A stretch of DNA of 64,000 bases from Sphingomonas hankookensis (GTDB lineage Bacteria > Pseudomonadota > Alphaproteobacteria > Sphingomonadales > Sphingomonadaceae): the NCBI RefSeq assembly GCF_001619955.1, contig NZ_LQQO01000061.1, positions 30,244 through 94,243 on the forward strand. The letters are read 5' to 3'. A model generated the notes under the pieces. The model had not been told where the DNA came from. It searched no databases and saw only the letters and a list, made by a program, of their open reading frames with translations. The position numbers and the translations under genes were made by a program. Positions 27,356 through 37,414 of the stretch are shown here, in pieces (positions within the stretch are counted from its first letter, which is position 1; each line of letters starts with the position of its first letter).

Positions 27356-27582
27356 CGCCGGCCTCCCGGTGGGCGATGGAGCGGTCCATAGGGCCGGCGC
27401 GTTCGCCGCGACGCGACCGGCGCACGGCAAGATGGGGCCGCAGACGCGGCCGTGTGAGGTGGCATGACAGGGTGTTCCTGATGATCGCTGGGAGCCTGCG
27501 CACGACCGAAAGCGGCGTGCGGCACTCCGTCCAGACAGCAGCGCGACAGCCCCGCCGCCAGCAGCGACGAGGCCAACCGCAC
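27352..27582 (-). CDS. Doubtful small ORF between DUF2946 and PepSY genes
   Basis: A 76-codon frame from GTG 27582 whose stop overlaps the PepSY ATG (ATGA). It begins with a weakly hydrophobic stretch (LASSLLAAGLSRCCLDG) and becomes basic and Pro/Arg-rich. The overlap favours a real gene, but there is no ribosome site and the composition is poor. No family recognised. Confidence 0.25.
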   Translation of the reverse strand: MRLASSLLAAGLSRCCLDGVPHAAFGRAQAPSDHQEHPVMPPHTAASAAPSCRAPVASRRTRRPYGPLHRPPGGRR

Positions 27583-27591
27583 CGGACGATG

Positions 27592-28029
27592 TCAGGCGAT
27601 CACAGGCGGCCCGCGCAACGGCGGCCGCAGCCGGGCGGGCCGTATCGTCGGCAGCGCAACGACGATCTGCAACCCCAGCGCCAGGACGAAGGCGATGGCC
27701 CCCGCCAACACCACCGGGTCCGCCCCCGCCAGCGACAGCGCGGTCAATCCGGCAAAGGCGCAGGGTTGTGGCTTGTTGTCGTGTTGGGGGGTGTCGGGTT
27801 TGCTGTGGCCGCCGTGCTGTACGGCCGTCATCTCATGATAGGCCATGGCGGCGGGGTGGGCCATCGTTACAGCTGGACTGCTGCCGGGGCACAGCGCGAT
27901 AACAACGCGCCCCTCGACCAGCATGGGCATGAACCCCGCTGGCACGATCGCCTTCATCGCTAACGCGATGGCGATTGCCAGCAGCGCCGCTGCCTTATGG
28001 GTCAGGATCAGGCGTCGGAGGATTGCCAC
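27592..28029 (-). CDS. DUF2946 family membrane protein
   Basis: Encodes 145 residues. An N-terminal helix ([23 protein letters not shown]) leads to VIALCPG, then a His/Met/Pro-rich loop ([20 protein letters not shown]) and CAFAGL, and a C-terminal helix ending in PPLRGPP. This Cys- and His-containing layout is that of DUF2946, often found with PepSY proteins, TonB receptors or copper genes. A metal-related envelope role is an inference. It lies upstream of the PepSY gene in the same direction. Confidence 0.78.
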   Translation of the reverse strand: MAILRRLILTHKAAALLAIAIALAMKAIVPAGFMPMLVEGRVVIALCPGSSPAVTMAHPAAMAYHEMTAVQHGGHSKPDTPQHDNKPQPCAFAGLTALSLAGADPVVLAGAIAFVLALGLQIVVALPTIRPARLRPPLRGPPVIA

Positions 28030-28127
28030 CGCGTTCTTCTACCGGAGGCGGAAGCGCTTGTCATTTGCGTTGCTGCCCCGCCACCACCCCCTTGCCCTTG
28101 CTCCGGGCAATCCCCAAAGCAGGCGCC

Positions 28128-29960
28128 ATGGCACAGGAATCTCCACTCGACCGGTTTCGCGACGTCCTGCGCGGCACCTCGCGCGCGCTTGCCGAGGAGC
28201 CGGAAGTGGAACTGGGCTTTACCGCCGACGCGCCGGTCGCATCAGGCAAGCATATCAAGGTGCCTATGCCCGCGCGCGCGCTGCCCGCCGATCAGGTGGC
28301 GGAGGCCCGGGGCCTGGCCGACGGGTTTGCGCTGAAGATGCGCTATCACGACACCGCGCTTCACGCCCGCGCGGCGCCGGGCGATGCGGTGGCGCGCGCG
28401 GTGTTCGATGCGGTCGAACAGGCGCGGGTCGATGCGATCGGGTCGGCGGGCTATGACGGGATCGCCGACAATCTGGATCAGGCGCTGGCGATGCGGATGC
28501 GCTCCGACCCGATCACCCGCGCGCGCACCCGCGCCGAAGTGCCGCTATCGACCGCCGTCCAGCTGATGGTGCGCGAACGGCTGACCGGGCGGATGCCGCC
28601 CGCCGCCGCGATCCCCGCCATGGCGCTCGTCGCCGACTGGATCGAGGAACGTGCCGGCGCCCAGCTCGACGCATTGTCCGCGCTGGCTGGCGATCAGGCG
28701 GCGTTCGGGCGCGGCATCACCCGCATCCTCCAGGACCTCGAACTGGTCGAGGGCGAGGTCGAGCCCGAACAGGCCGATGACGGCGGCGACGATTCCGAAG
28801 GCGAGGACGAGGAAACCCCGCAGGACGACGGCGAGGACGAAGGCGAACAGCAGGGCGGCGAAGGGCAGGTCGAGGCGCGCGGCGAGGACCGCAGCGACGA
28901 CGAGCAGTCCGATGGCCAGTCGGACGACATGTCCGAGGATGTCGATGCGCAGGGCGACGACATGGCCGATGGCGAGGACGAGGGCGGCATGATGCCCGTG
29001 CGCCCCAACCGCCCCTTTGCGGACCTCAACACCCAGTTCGACTATCGCGCCTTCACCACCAAGTTCGACGAAGTGATCGCCGCGACCGAACTGTGCGAGG
29101 CCGACGAGCTGGAGCGGCTGCGTGCCTATCTCGACCAGCAGCTGGTGCAGTTGCAGGGGGTGGTGACGAAGCTCGCCAACCGGTTGCAGCGCCGGTTGAT
29201 GGCGCAACAGTCGCGGTCATGGGACTTCGACCAGGAAGAAGGGCTGCTCGACGCCGCGCGGCTGGCCCGCGTGGTCATCAATCCGGCGCAGTCGCTCAGC
29301 TACAAGATCGAGCGCGATACCGAGTTTCGCGATACCGTCGTCACGCTGCTGATCGACAATTCGGGGTCGATGCGCGGCCGTCCGATCGGCATCGCGGCGA
29401 TCAGCGCCGACATCCTCGCCCGCACGCTGGAACGCGTCGGGGTGAAGGTCGAGATCCTCGGGTTCACGACGCGCGCGTGGAAGGGCGGGCAAAGCCGCGA
29501 GGCATGGCTCGCCGCCGGCCGCCCGCCGCAGCCCGGTCGGCTGAACGACATCCGCCACATCGTCTACAAACAGGCCGACGAGCCGTGGCGGCGGGCGAAG
29601 AAGTCGCTTGGGTTGATGATGCGAGAAGGGTTGCTGAAGGAAAATATCGACGGCGAGGCGCTGCTGTGGGCGCATGGCCGGCTGATCGCGCGGCCCGAGG
29701 ATCGCAAGGTGCTGATGGTGATCTCGGACGGGGCGCCGGTCGACGATTCCACCCTGTCGGTCAATTCGGGCAGCTATCTGGAGCGGCACCTGCGACAGGT
29801 GATCGCCTATATCGAGGGCAAGTCGCCGGTCGAGCTGGTCGCGATCGGCATCGGCCATGACGTGACCCGCTGGTACAATCGCGCGGTCACGATCATGGAC
29901 GCCGAGCAGCTGGCCGGCACGATGATCGAGCAGCTGGCGTCGCTGTTCGACAGCGAATGA
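28128..29960 (+). CDS. cobT: Cobaltochelatase CobT-type VWA protein
   Basis: Encodes 610 residues. An N-terminal helical domain is followed by a very acidic segment (about residues 215-285, runs of Asp/Glu/Gln/Gly) and a C-terminal VWA domain with the MIDAS motif [10 protein letters not shown] near residue 408 and [14 protein letters not shown]. CobT forms an AAA+/MIDAS complex with CobS that, with CobN, inserts cobalt. cobS is 13.6 kb away on the other strand and cobN is absent here. The ATG at 28128 is preferred; an in-frame extension to 27975 lies over the divergent DUF2946 gene. Its stop overlaps the next ATG (ATGA). Confidence 0.9.
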   Translation: MAQESPLDRFRDVLRGTSRALAEEPEVELGFTADAPVASGKHIKVPMPARALPADQVAEARGLADGFALKMRYHDTALHARAAPGDAVARAVFDAVEQARVDAIGSAGYDGIADNLDQALAMRMRSDPITRARTRAEVPLSTAVQLMVRERLTGRMPPAAAIPAMALVADWIEERAGAQLDALSALAGDQAAFGRGITRILQDLELVEGEVEPEQADDGGDDSEGEDEETPQDDGEDEGEQQGGEGQVEARGEDRSDDEQSDGQSDDMSEDVDAQGDDMADGEDEGGMMPVRPNRPFADLNTQFDYRAFTTKFDEVIAATELCEADELERLRAYLDQQLVQLQGVVTKLANRLQRRLMAQQSRSWDFDQEEGLLDAARLARVVINPAQSLSYKIERDTEFRDTVVTLLIDNSGSMRGRPIGIAAISADILARTLERVGVKVEILGFTTRAWKGGQSREAWLAAGRPPQPGRLNDIRHIVYKQADEPWRRAKKSLGLMMREGLLKENIDGEALLWAHGRLIARPEDRKVLMVISDGAPVDDSTLSVNSGSYLERHLRQVIAYIEGKSPVELVAIGIGHDVTRWYNRAVTIMDAEQLAGTMIEQLASLFDSE

Positions 29961-30208
29961 AGCCGGTCGCGCCGCCGGGCGGCTTTCGCGGGCCGGTGAA
30001 GCGGTCGATCACCATCGCCGGGCACGCGACCTCGATCAGCCTCGAACCCGGTTTCTGGACGGCGCTGGAGGATGCCGCGGCACGGCGGTCGCTGCCGTTG
30101 TCGGCGCTGGTGGCAGCGATCGATGCGGTTCGGATCGAAGGGGACGATCCGCCTAATCTGGCGAGCGCGATCCGGTCTTGGTTGCTGGGCGAGGTTGGTG
30201 TGCGGTAA
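29957..30208 (+). CDS. Ribbon-helix-helix domain protein
   Basis: Encodes 83 residues with [28 protein letters not shown], a ribbon-helix-helix fold of the RHH_4 type: a beta strand with alternating residues, then two helices ([14 protein letters not shown]). Such proteins in alphaproteobacteria are small DNA-binding or nucleoid regulators. It overlaps cobT by four bases, so it is translated with it. The target is unknown. Confidence 0.75.
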   Translation: MKPVAPPGGFRGPVKRSITIAGHATSISLEPGFWTALEDAAARRSLPLSALVAAIDAVRIEGDDPPNLASAIRSWLLGEVGVR

Positions 30209-30214
30209 GTCGTT

Positions 30215-30452
30215 TTCACGCGAAGGCGCGGAGACGCGAAGAAAAAGAAGAAATGGGTTCGCGCAGAGACGTGGAGGCGCAGAGCGGGTTCGTACCCGGC
30301 AAGCGCGCGCGACCGGGAGACGACATCTTTCGCTGCAACGACGAGTGAGGCCGCTATCGCGGAAAACCTGTCCGCGCCCGCAACCTCTCTGCGCCTCTGC
30401 GTCTCTGCGCGAAATCTATCTCCTTCTTCGCGTCTCCGCGCCTTCGCGTGAA
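30215..30452. repeat. Large inverted repeat with 29-base perfect arms
   Basis: The left arm 30215-30243 (begins TTCACGCGAAGG) is the exact reverse complement of the right arm 30424-30452. Inside, a second imperfect pair exists (GCAGAGACGTGGAGGCGCAG near 30263 and CTCTGCGCCTCTGCGTCTCT near 30390). The roughly 180-base core holds no gene. It separates the convergent rhh gene and the glycosyltransferase gene and looks like a dispersed nonautonomous palindromic element. Confidence 0.85.
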
Positions 30453-30461
30453 CCCGACCTT

Positions 30462-31478
30462 CTACGACTGCTCGGGCAGCACCGGCGACACCGTAACCTC
30501 GCCGCGGTCCCCGGCCCGATACCCCAGACTCGCCCGCCCCTTCACCGGCCCGGCCACGTCCGCCACCAGATAGAGCGGCCGCCGCTTCGATTCGACGTAC
30601 AGCCGCCCGAGATACTCGCCGATCATCCCCAGTACGAACATCTGCACCGCGCCCAGGAACACCACGACCAGCATCGTCGACGTCCATCCCTGCACCGCGC
30701 TGCCCGACAGCCAGCCGATCGCGATATAGGCGAACAGCAGCAACGACAGCCCGGTCAGCACCAGCCCCATATGGCTGGCGAGGCGCAGCGGCGCGGTGGA
30801 AAAGCCGGTCACCGCGTCCAGCGCGAAGCGGATCATCTTGCCCAGCGGATATTTGCTCTCGCCGGCCAGCCGTTCGTCGCGGTCATAGGGGAACGGCACC
30901 TGCCGGAACCCGACCCACGCCACCATGCCGCGAATGAAGCGCGCCTGTTCGGGCAGGCTCAGCAGTGCGTCGAGCGCCCGCCGGCTCATCAGCCGGAAAT
31001 CCCCGGTGTCGAGCGGGATCGGGGTATCGGTTACCCGGTCGAGCACGCGGTAGAAGCCGGCGGCGGTCAGCTTCTTGAAGAAGGTCTCGCCCTCGCGCTT
31101 GCGCCGGACGGCATAGACGACATCGGCCCCTTCGGCCTCCATCGTCGCGATCATGTCGCCGAGCAATTCGGGCGGGTCCTGCAGATCGGCATCGATGATG
31201 AGGATGCGCTCGCCCGCGCACAGGTCGAGCCCCGCGGTCAGCGCCAGTTGATGCCCGTGGTTGCGCGACAGGTTGATCGCCACCAGTCGCGGATCGGACG
31301 CCGCCAGCCGCTCCATCACCGCCCAGCTCTGGTCACGCGATCCGTCGTTCACCAGCACGATTTCATGATCGTCGCCGACCACCGCGCGCGCCGCCGCCGA
31401 AATGCGGGTGTGCAGCACGTCGAGGCAGGCGGCCTCGTTGTAACAGGGAACGACGATGGACAGGGCAGGACGGATCAT
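30462..31478 (-). CDS. Glycosyltransferase family 2 with two C-terminal helices (DPM/GtrB type)
   Basis: Encodes 338 residues from ATG 31478. The GT-A domain shows LSIVVPCYNEAACLD, VLVNDGSRDQSW, the DxD-type ILIIDADLQDPPELL and a GDFRLMSRRAL acceptor loop. Two membrane helices end the protein (VLTGLSLLLFAYIAIGWL; LVVVFLGAVQMFVLGMIGEYLG), as in enzymes that load glucose or another sugar onto undecaprenyl phosphate. A GtrA-like flippase lies 8 kb away (39445-39864). Sugar and acceptor are unknown. An extension to 31631 is rejected because it would overlap the divergent gene. Confidence 0.88.
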   Translation of the reverse strand: MIRPALSIVVPCYNEAACLDVLHTRISAAARAVVGDDHEIVLVNDGSRDQSWAVMERLAASDPRLVAINLSRNHGHQLALTAGLDLCAGERILIIDADLQDPPELLGDMIATMEAEGADVVYAVRRKREGETFFKKLTAAGFYRVLDRVTDTPIPLDTGDFRLMSRRALDALLSLPEQARFIRGMVAWVGFRQVPFPYDRDERLAGESKYPLGKMIRFALDAVTGFSTAPLRLASHMGLVLTGLSLLLFAYIAIGWLSGSAVQGWTSTMLVVVFLGAVQMFVLGMIGEYLGRLYVESKRRPLYLVADVAGPVKGRASLGYRAGDRGEVTVSPVLPEQS

Positions 31479-31574
31479 GGGCGCTGGCGTTACCCCAAGC
31501 TGCGCGACAGGAAAAGCCGGATGGCGCGGATGGTGCCGCGACGATAGGATGCGCGTAGATGAAGGAGAATGCTG

Positions 31575-31916
31575 ATGCGTGTGATCCTGCCGATCCTCCT
31601 GCTTGCGATCGCCGCACCCGCCAGCGCGCAAATCTGGGACGGGGGCCGTTCCGCCGTGCGCGAAATGCCGGCAGCGCCCAGCGCCTCGTTCGATCGCGAC
31701 CTGAACGACGCGAACCGCTCGATCCGCGACGGACGGCGGCGTGGCGACCTCAGCCGGGCGGAAGCGCGTACCCTGCGCGCCGAAAGTGCGATGATCGAAC
31801 GCCTTGCGAAGCAGGCGCGAGCCGGCGGCCCGGCCTGGGCGAACACCACGGCGCTCGACGAACGGGCCCGCGCATTCGGCGCACAGGTCGCGGCGGCACG
31901 CGCCCGGCGCCGCTGA
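31575..31916 (+). CDS. Small secreted Arg/Ala-rich protein
   Basis: Encodes 113 residues from ATG 31575, which has AAGGAG seven bases upstream; an ATG at 31569 would be too close to that site. The signal peptide MRVILPILLLAIAAPASA is clear. The mature part is helical and highly charged (RDLNDANRSIRDGRRRGDLSRAEARTLR), like a heptad-forming periplasmic protein. No family recognised. Divergent from the glycosyltransferase. Confidence 0.7.
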   Translation: MRVILPILLLAIAAPASAQIWDGGRSAVREMPAAPSASFDRDLNDANRSIRDGRRRGDLSRAEARTLRAESAMIERLAKQARAGGPAWANTTALDERARAFGAQVAAARARRR

Positions 31917-31984
31917 ACCGCGCTTGAAATGTAGGATTTCGTCCGCCAGCGTCCCCGCGCGATGAACAGGACGGGGGTCGGGCG

Positions 31985-32644
31985 ATGATCGAGGCGGCGG
32001 TCGGGGAAGGCGGCGTCAACCGCGCGGGCGATGTGCGCGCGGTGCAATGGTTGCTGCTGCGCATCGGGATCGATCCGGGCGGGATCGACGGCATCGCCGG
32101 TCCGCGCCTGATCGCCGCGATCCGTAGTGCGCAGGATCGCTTCGGGATCGACGCCGATGGCCGGGTCGATCCCGGCGGCGCCACCCTCGCCCGCCTGCGC
32201 GCCGCCCCGGCGCGCTGGGACGGCGACAGCAGCAACTGGCCGCAGGAGCGCAAGCTCGCCAGCCTCCACCCCCGCTTCCGCCCGCGCGTCGTCGCGGTCA
32301 TCGCCCGGTTGCGCACCGAGCGGTTCCGCCCGGTCGTCGTCTATGGCTGGCGGTCGGTCGAGGTCCAACAGCGCCTGTTCCGTGCCGGGTCCAGCAAGGT
32401 GCGCTTCAGCTTCCACAATGCCCAGACGCCGGACCGCATTCCCGCCGCCTGGGCCGCCGATCTGGTCGACGAACGCTGGTATTGGCGCGAACCCGACGCC
32501 CATGTCTTTTTCCGCGCGCTGGGAAAGGCGGCGAAGGCCGAAGGGCTGGTCTGGGGCGGCGACTGGAAATTCCGCGACTGGGCCCATGTACAGGGGCGGC
32601 CCAATGGCGATCTGGCCGCGGTCCGTCGCGAAAGCGGCGCGTGA
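31985..32644 (+). CDS. Peptidoglycan-binding domain plus M15 peptidase (endolysin-like)
   Basis: Encodes 219 residues. Residues 10-72 form a PG_binding_1 repeat pair (VRAVQWLLLRIGIDPGGIDG and AIRSAQDRFGIDADGRVDPG). Residues 95-215 form a VanY/M15-type zinc peptidase: FSFHNAQTPDRIPAAWAADL with the metal His and Asp, and WAHVQ with the second His. There is no signal peptide and the domain order is that of phage endolysins. No other phage gene lies nearby, so it is a domesticated lysin or a cytoplasm-retained cell wall enzyme. Cleaves peptide cross-links, presumably. Confidence 0.75.
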   Translation: MIEAAVGEGGVNRAGDVRAVQWLLLRIGIDPGGIDGIAGPRLIAAIRSAQDRFGIDADGRVDPGGATLARLRAAPARWDGDSSNWPQERKLASLHPRFRPRVVAVIARLRTERFRPVVVYGWRSVEVQQRLFRAGSSKVRFSFHNAQTPDRIPAAWAADLVDERWYWREPDAHVFFRALGKAAKAEGLVWGGDWKFRDWAHVQGRPNGDLAAVRRESGA

Positions 32645-32693
32645 CGCCCGCCCCTTACCGCTTGTTTACCGCCACGCCCTAGAATCGCGCGCG

Positions 32694-34157
32694 ATGCCGA
32701 CCACCGTTCCGTCCGGCGCGCAAGGCGCGCCCCCATGGACCGCGCGCCCGCTTGCCGGGCGGGGGCCGATGGTCGATGCGGTCCGCGCCATGCTGCTGGT
32801 CTGCGCCGTGGTCGGCGGTGGCGCGGCATTGGGGCTGATCACGCGCCACGCTTTCTCCGTCGCCTTCTGGCCGGCCAATGCGATCCTGGTCGGTACCATG
32901 CTGCGCGCGCCGCATCTGCACCGCCCGGCCGGCTGGTTCGGTGCCGGCGCCGGTTTCGTCCTCGCCGACCTGCTCTTCGGCCAGAGCCCTGCGCTCAGCG
33001 GCTGGTTCGCTGCCGCCAATGTGTCGGGGACCTTCGTCGCGGTACTGGCGCTGCGCCGCCTCGCGTCGCGCGACCTGCGCTTGCGGCGGGTCCATTCGGT
33101 AATGCGCATTTCGGTCGGCCTGCTGCCCGGCAGCCTCGTCGCCGCGCTGACCGGCGCGGTGATGGTCGTCGTGCAGTTCCACGGATCGCCAACGCAGACG
33201 GTGATGACCTGGACCGCCAGCGAGATCGCCAACTACCTGATCTTCCTGCCCGCGATGCTCACCGTGCAGCCGCCCTGGCGGCGCGAACGGCGCGTCGCGA
33301 CCGCCGCCGCGGCCAAGCCGCTCTGGCCGCTGCTCCTGCTCGCCGTCTCCTGCGTCCTTGCCGTCTATTTCGACGGACCCGGCAGCATCATGTTCCCGAT
33401 GCCCGCGCTGCTGCTGTGCGCGATGACCTATTCGGTGTCGACCGCCGCGCTCGTCACCATGGCGCTGGGCAGCGGGTGCATGATCACCATCGGCCTGGGG
33501 ATGGTCGATATCGGACAGGACCTGTCGATCCCGCGCATGGTCGTGTCGATCCGCATCGCCGTCGCGTTCCTCGCGCTCGTGCCGCTCACGATCAGCAGCG
33601 CGATGGCGGTGCGCGACGACCTGATGGCGCAGTTGCAGCAGGCTGCCGACCATGACGGGCTGACCGGGCTGCTCAACCGCCGGGCGTTCGAACACCGGCT
33701 CCACCGCCGGCTGGAGGCGAGCGCCAACGATGGCGGGCTGACGCTGCTCTGGCTCGATCTCGACCATTTCAAATCGATCAACGACCGCCATGGCCATCCG
33801 GCGGGCGACGCGGTGCTGCGAGCGGTGGCCACCGCCATCGAGGGTTGCTGCCGCGAAGACGATCTGTGCGCCCGGCTGGGCGGCGAGGAATTCGCGCTCG
33901 CGCTCGTCGCACCCGATGCGCAGGCGGGCGCGCTCATCGCCGAACGGCTGCGCAGCACCATCGCCGCGCTGCGCATCGACGGACACGGCACCGCGATCCG
34001 CGTGACCGCCAGCATCGGCGCCCATCATCTCGACCATTGGCCGGTCGATCCGCCGGCGCTGCTGCGCGGGCTGGACGAGGCGCTGTACCGCGCCAAGCAT
34101 GGCGGGCGGAACCGGATCGAATGGCTCGATGCCGACCTAACCCGACAGGCGGCCTAA
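32694..34157 (+). CDS. MASE1-domain diguanylate cyclase
   Basis: Encodes 487 residues. About eight membrane helices of the MASE1 type occupy residues 25-300 ([17 protein letters not shown] is typical). A GGDEF domain follows: [18 protein letters not shown], the Mg-binding [16 protein letters not shown], and the active-site LGGEEFAL near residue 402. The inhibitory site REDD is present nine residues before GGEEF. No EAL domain. It makes c-di-GMP from two GTP at the inner membrane in response to an unknown signal. Its 3' end overlaps the convergent queG by 21 bases. Confidence 0.9.
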   Translation: MPTTVPSGAQGAPPWTARPLAGRGPMVDAVRAMLLVCAVVGGGAALGLITRHAFSVAFWPANAILVGTMLRAPHLHRPAGWFGAGAGFVLADLLFGQSPALSGWFAAANVSGTFVAVLALRRLASRDLRLRRVHSVMRISVGLLPGSLVAALTGAVMVVVQFHGSPTQTVMTWTASEIANYLIFLPAMLTVQPPWRRERRVATAAAAKPLWPLLLLAVSCVLAVYFDGPGSIMFPMPALLLCAMTYSVSTAALVTMALGSGCMITIGLGMVDIGQDLSIPRMVVSIRIAVAFLALVPLTISSAMAVRDDLMAQLQQAADHDGLTGLLNRRAFEHRLHRRLEASANDGGLTLLWLDLDHFKSINDRHGHPAGDAVLRAVATAIEGCCREDDLCARLGGEEFALALVAPDAQAGALIAERLRSTIAALRIDGHGTAIRVTASIGAHHLDHWPVDPPALLRGLDEALYRAKHGGRNRIEWLDADLTRQAA

Positions 34158-35192
34158 CGCCCACGTGGCCGCTTCGGCCACCACCGGATCGGGATCGCTA
34201 CACGCCGCACGCACCGGGCCGATCAACGCCGCATCCCCGCTATTCCCCGCCGCGATCAGCGCGTTGCGCACCATCCGGTTACGCCCGATCCGCTTGATCG
34301 GCGACCCGCGAAAGACCTCCCGAAACCCGGCATCGTCCAGCGCGATCAGATCGGCGAGGCGCGGTGCCGCCAGTTCGGCGCGCGCCGCGAACGCCCGGTT
34401 CGCCGCTGCCGCCGCCGCGAACTTGTTCCACGGACACACCGCCAGGCAATCGTCGCAGCCATAGATGCGATTGCCGATCCCTTCGCGCAGCTCGTGCGGG
34501 ATCGGCCCGGCATGTTCGATCGTCAGGTACGAGACGCAGCGCCGCGCATCCAAGCGATAGGGCGCGGGAAACGCATCGGTCGGGCACGCCCGCTGGCACG
34601 CATCGCACGACCCGCACGTATCGCGTCCCGCCCGGTCCGGCGTCAGGTCCAGCGTGGTGTATATCGCGCCCAGGAACAGCCAGCTGCCATGGGTCCGGCT
34701 GACCAGATTGGTATGCTTGCCCTGCCACCCCAGCCCCGCCGCCTCGGCAAGCGGCTTCTCCATCACCGGCGCGGTATCGACGAACACCTTCAGATCGCAG
34801 CCCGACTCCTGCGCCAGCCAGCGGCCAAGGGCCTTCAGCGCCTTCTTGACCACATCATGATAGTCGCCGCCCTGCGCATAGACCGAGATGCGCCCCCGGT
34901 CTCCCACACCCGCCAGCGCCAGCGGATCGGTGGCGGGGGCATAGCTCATGCCGAGCGCGATGACCGAGCGCACCTCGCTCCACAATCCGGCGGGCGATCC
35001 GCGCTGTTGGCTACGCTCCTCCATCCAGATCATCGACCCGTGACGTCCCTCGTCCAGCCATTGCCGCAGCCGTTCGGCGGTGCGCGGCGCGGCATCGGCG
35101 CGGGCGATGCCGCAGGCGACGAACCCGCATTCGGCCGCCTTGACCCGGATACGGTCAACAATATCGCTCGGGATGGCCTTGTCTTGGATCAC
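34137..35192 (-). CDS. queG: Epoxyqueuosine reductase
   Basis: Encodes 351 residues of QueG, which reduces epoxyqueuosine to queuosine in tRNA using cobalamin and two [4Fe-4S] clusters. The two cluster motifs are [16 protein letters not shown] near residue 193 and [13 protein letters not shown] near residue 243. [10 protein letters not shown] and [15 protein letters not shown] belong to the cofactor domain. The cobalamin need fits an organism that obtains B12 by uptake or synthesis. The C-terminal HEAT-like segment ([11 protein letters not shown]) is short. Confidence 0.93.
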   Translation of the reverse strand: MIQDKAIPSDIVDRIRVKAAECGFVACGIARADAAPRTAERLRQWLDEGRHGSMIWMEERSQQRGSPAGLWSEVRSVIALGMSYAPATDPLALAGVGDRGRISVYAQGGDYHDVVKKALKALGRWLAQESGCDLKVFVDTAPVMEKPLAEAAGLGWQGKHTNLVSRTHGSWLFLGAIYTTLDLTPDRAGRDTCGSCDACQRACPTDAFPAPYRLDARRCVSYLTIEHAGPIPHELREGIGNRIYGCDDCLAVCPWNKFAAAAAANRAFAARAELAAPRLADLIALDDAGFREVFRGSPIKRIGRNRMVRNALIAAGNSGDAALIGPVRAACSDPDPVVAEAATWALGRLSG

Positions 35193-35251
35193 TTCCCCCC
35201 GCTACGCTTTTCCATGCGCACGCTAAAGAGCGTCGTTGGAGGGGATAGCGG

Positions 35252-36187
35252 TTGCGCGACGATCATCTTGCCCGGAATGACCTGGCCCTGCACGCGACCG
35301 GGCTGGTCAAGCGGTTCGGCGACCGGCGGGTCGTCGACGGCATCGACCTGTCGGTGCCGACCGGCGCAGTGTACGGCGTGCTCGGCCCCAATGGCGCGGG
35401 CAAGACGACGACGCTGCGCATGTTGCTCGGCATCATCGAACCCGACGAAGGATCGCGCACGCTGCTGGGCTGCCGCTCCCCGCGCGACGCGTCCGATCGG
35501 GTCGGCTATCTGCCCGAGGAACGCGGCCTCTATCCCGGCATGAAGGCGCGCGAGGCGATCGCCTTCATGGGCGCGCTGCGTGGGCTGGACTGGTCGGCCG
35601 GGCGCAAGCGGGCGGCGGCGATGCTCGAACAGGCCGGCCTCGGCCATGCGGTCGATTCGAAGATCCGCAAGCTGTCCAAGGGCATGGCGCAGTTCGTCCA
35701 GCTGCTCGGCAGCGTCGTGCACCAGCCCGATTTTCTTGTCCTCGACGAACCCTTTTCCGGTCTCGACCCGGTCAACCAGGAACGGCTGGAAGCGCTGATC
35801 CGCGCCGAGCGCGACCGGGGCGCGACCATCCTGTTTTCCACGCACGTCATGGCCCATGCCGAACGGCTGTGCGACCGGCTATGCGTCATCGCCGGCGGCC
35901 GTCGCCGGTTCGAGGGGACTGTCGACGACGCCCGCGCGCTGCTGCCGATGAAGGCGCATTACGTGCCGCACCACCCCGCACCGGGCATCGCCGCGCTGCT
36001 GCCCGCCGATGCGCAGGAGGATCGCGGCGGCTGGCGCTTCACGCTGCCGGCGGACGGCATAGAGGGGATGCTGGTGCGGCTGATCGACGCGGGCTACGGC
36101 ATTTCGGGCCTCTCGATAGAACGGCCCGGGCTGCACGACGCGTTCGTCCGCATCGTCGGCGACGCCGCGCGGGGGGAAGCGGCATGA
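35252..36187 (+). CDS. ABC transporter ATP-binding protein (NatA-like)
   Basis: Encodes 311 residues from a TTG at 35252 with GGAGGGG upstream. Walker A is VLGPNGAGKTTTLRML, the signature LSKGMAQFVQLLG, Walker B FLVLDEPFSGLDP and the H-loop STHVMAHAERLCD. A C-terminal domain of about 80 residues follows. It is the ATPase for the permease that overlaps its stop (ATGA). Together they resemble NatAB-type exporters. The substrate is unknown. Confidence 0.88.
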   Translation: MRDDHLARNDLALHATGLVKRFGDRRVVDGIDLSVPTGAVYGVLGPNGAGKTTTLRMLLGIIEPDEGSRTLLGCRSPRDASDRVGYLPEERGLYPGMKAREAIAFMGALRGLDWSAGRKRAAAMLEQAGLGHAVDSKIRKLSKGMAQFVQLLGSVVHQPDFLVLDEPFSGLDPVNQERLEALIRAERDRGATILFSTHVMAHAERLCDRLCVIAGGRRRFEGTVDDARALLPMKAHYVPHHPAPGIAALLPADAQEDRGGWRFTLPADGIEGMLVRLIDAGYGISGLSIERPGLHDAFVRIVGDAARGEAA

Positions 36188-37410
36188 GCGACACCGCCAA
36201 GCTGATCCGCCAGACCATGACCATCGCCCGCCGCGATTTTGCCGCGACGGTGATGACGCCGATGTTCCTCCTCTTCCTGCTCGCCCCGTTGCTGTTCGCC
36301 GGGTTCGGCGCGATGGGCAGCCTCGGCGCGATGACCGTGGGTCAGGGCGCGGAGGGCAAGGAAAAGCTCTACGCCATCGCCACGCCGGAGGATGCCGCGC
36401 GGCTGCGCGCCGCCGATGCGCTGATCCGCCCGGCGATTGCCCGCGAACGCGGCTTGCCGCCGCTGGCGACCGTCGCGCCCGCCGCCGATCCTGCCGCACA
36501 GGCGCGCGCCTTGCTGTCCGATCCCGACGTCGACGTGCCCTCGGTCCTCTATGGCCCGCTCGAGGCACCGCAGCTGATCCACGCCAATATCACGTCGACC
36601 ACCGCGAGATATCTGGCGGCGATCGCGGAACAGGCGGTGCGTGACCGGCGTGCCGGCCTGTCCGGAGCGCCGCTGTCGCAACCGACCTTCACCCGCGTCG
36701 AACGCGACAGCACGTCGCTCGGCGGCAAGAGCGCAGCGGGCACCTTCGCCGTCGTCACCCTGTTCGTCGTCACGCTGATGCTGGCGGGACAGGCGGTCGG
36801 CACCATGGCGGAGGAACGCTCGAACAAGGTGATCGAGGTCCTGGCTGCCGCCGTGCCGCTGGAATCGGTGTTCCTCGGCAAGCTGATCGGCATGTTCGGC
36901 GTGGCGATCCTGTTCCTCGCCTTCTGGGCGGCGGTCGGGGCGAATATCGGCGCGCTGCTGCCGCCCGAATTCGCCGCAGGCCTGTCGGGCATCGCGCCCG
37001 CGATCGGCTTTCCCGGGTTCGTGCTGCTGTACATCCTCTATTTCACGCTCGCCTATATGCTGCTCGGATCGGTGTTCCTGACCGTCGGCGCGCAGGCATC
37101 GACCCCGCGCGAGATCCAGATGCTGTCGCTACCGATCACCATCTTCCAGATGGCGATGTTCGCCTTCGCGCTGGCCGCGATCGGACGGCCCGGCACCTGG
37201 ATCGCGACGGCAGCCGAGCTGTTCCCGTTCAGCAGCCCCTTCGCCATGGCCGGCCGCGCCGCGACCAGCGCCGACATCTGGCCGCATGTCGCCGCCCTTG
37301 CATGGCAACTGCTATGGGTCGCGATCACGATCAGTCTGGGCGCGCGCCTGTTCCGGCATGGCGTGCTGCAATCGGCAGGTCCGAAGTTCAAATGGTTCCG
37401 GCGGGGCTGA
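36184..37410 (+). CDS. ABC transporter permease (NatB / ABC-2 type)
   Basis: Encodes 408 residues. One N-terminal helix (FLLFLLAPLLFAGFGAMG) is followed by a large extracytoplasmic region (residues 50-190) and five or six helices (FAVVTLFVVTLMLAGQAVG; FGVAILFLAFWAAVGANIG; FVLLYILYFTLAYMLLGSVF). MAEERSNKVIEVLAAAVP is the coupling segment typical of ABC-2 exporters. It pairs with the preceding ATPase. Five bases later begins the S41 peptidase. Confidence 0.88.
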   Translation: MSDTAKLIRQTMTIARRDFAATVMTPMFLLFLLAPLLFAGFGAMGSLGAMTVGQGAEGKEKLYAIATPEDAARLRAADALIRPAIARERGLPPLATVAPAADPAAQARALLSDPDVDVPSVLYGPLEAPQLIHANITSTTARYLAAIAEQAVRDRRAGLSGAPLSQPTFTRVERDSTSLGGKSAAGTFAVVTLFVVTLMLAGQAVGTMAEERSNKVIEVLAAAVPLESVFLGKLIGMFGVAILFLAFWAAVGANIGALLPPEFAAGLSGIAPAIGFPGFVLLYILYFTLAYMLLGSVFLTVGAQASTPREIQMLSLPITIFQMAMFAFALAAIGRPGTWIATAAELFPFSSPFAMAGRAATSADIWPHVAALAWQLLWVAITISLGARLFRHGVLQSAGPKFKWFRRG

Positions 37411-37414
37411 GCGC

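Noticed and set aside
31985..32644. Prophage remnant
   Set aside because: The M15 endolysin-like gene is the only phage-like feature. No integrase, capsid, tail or att site was recognised.
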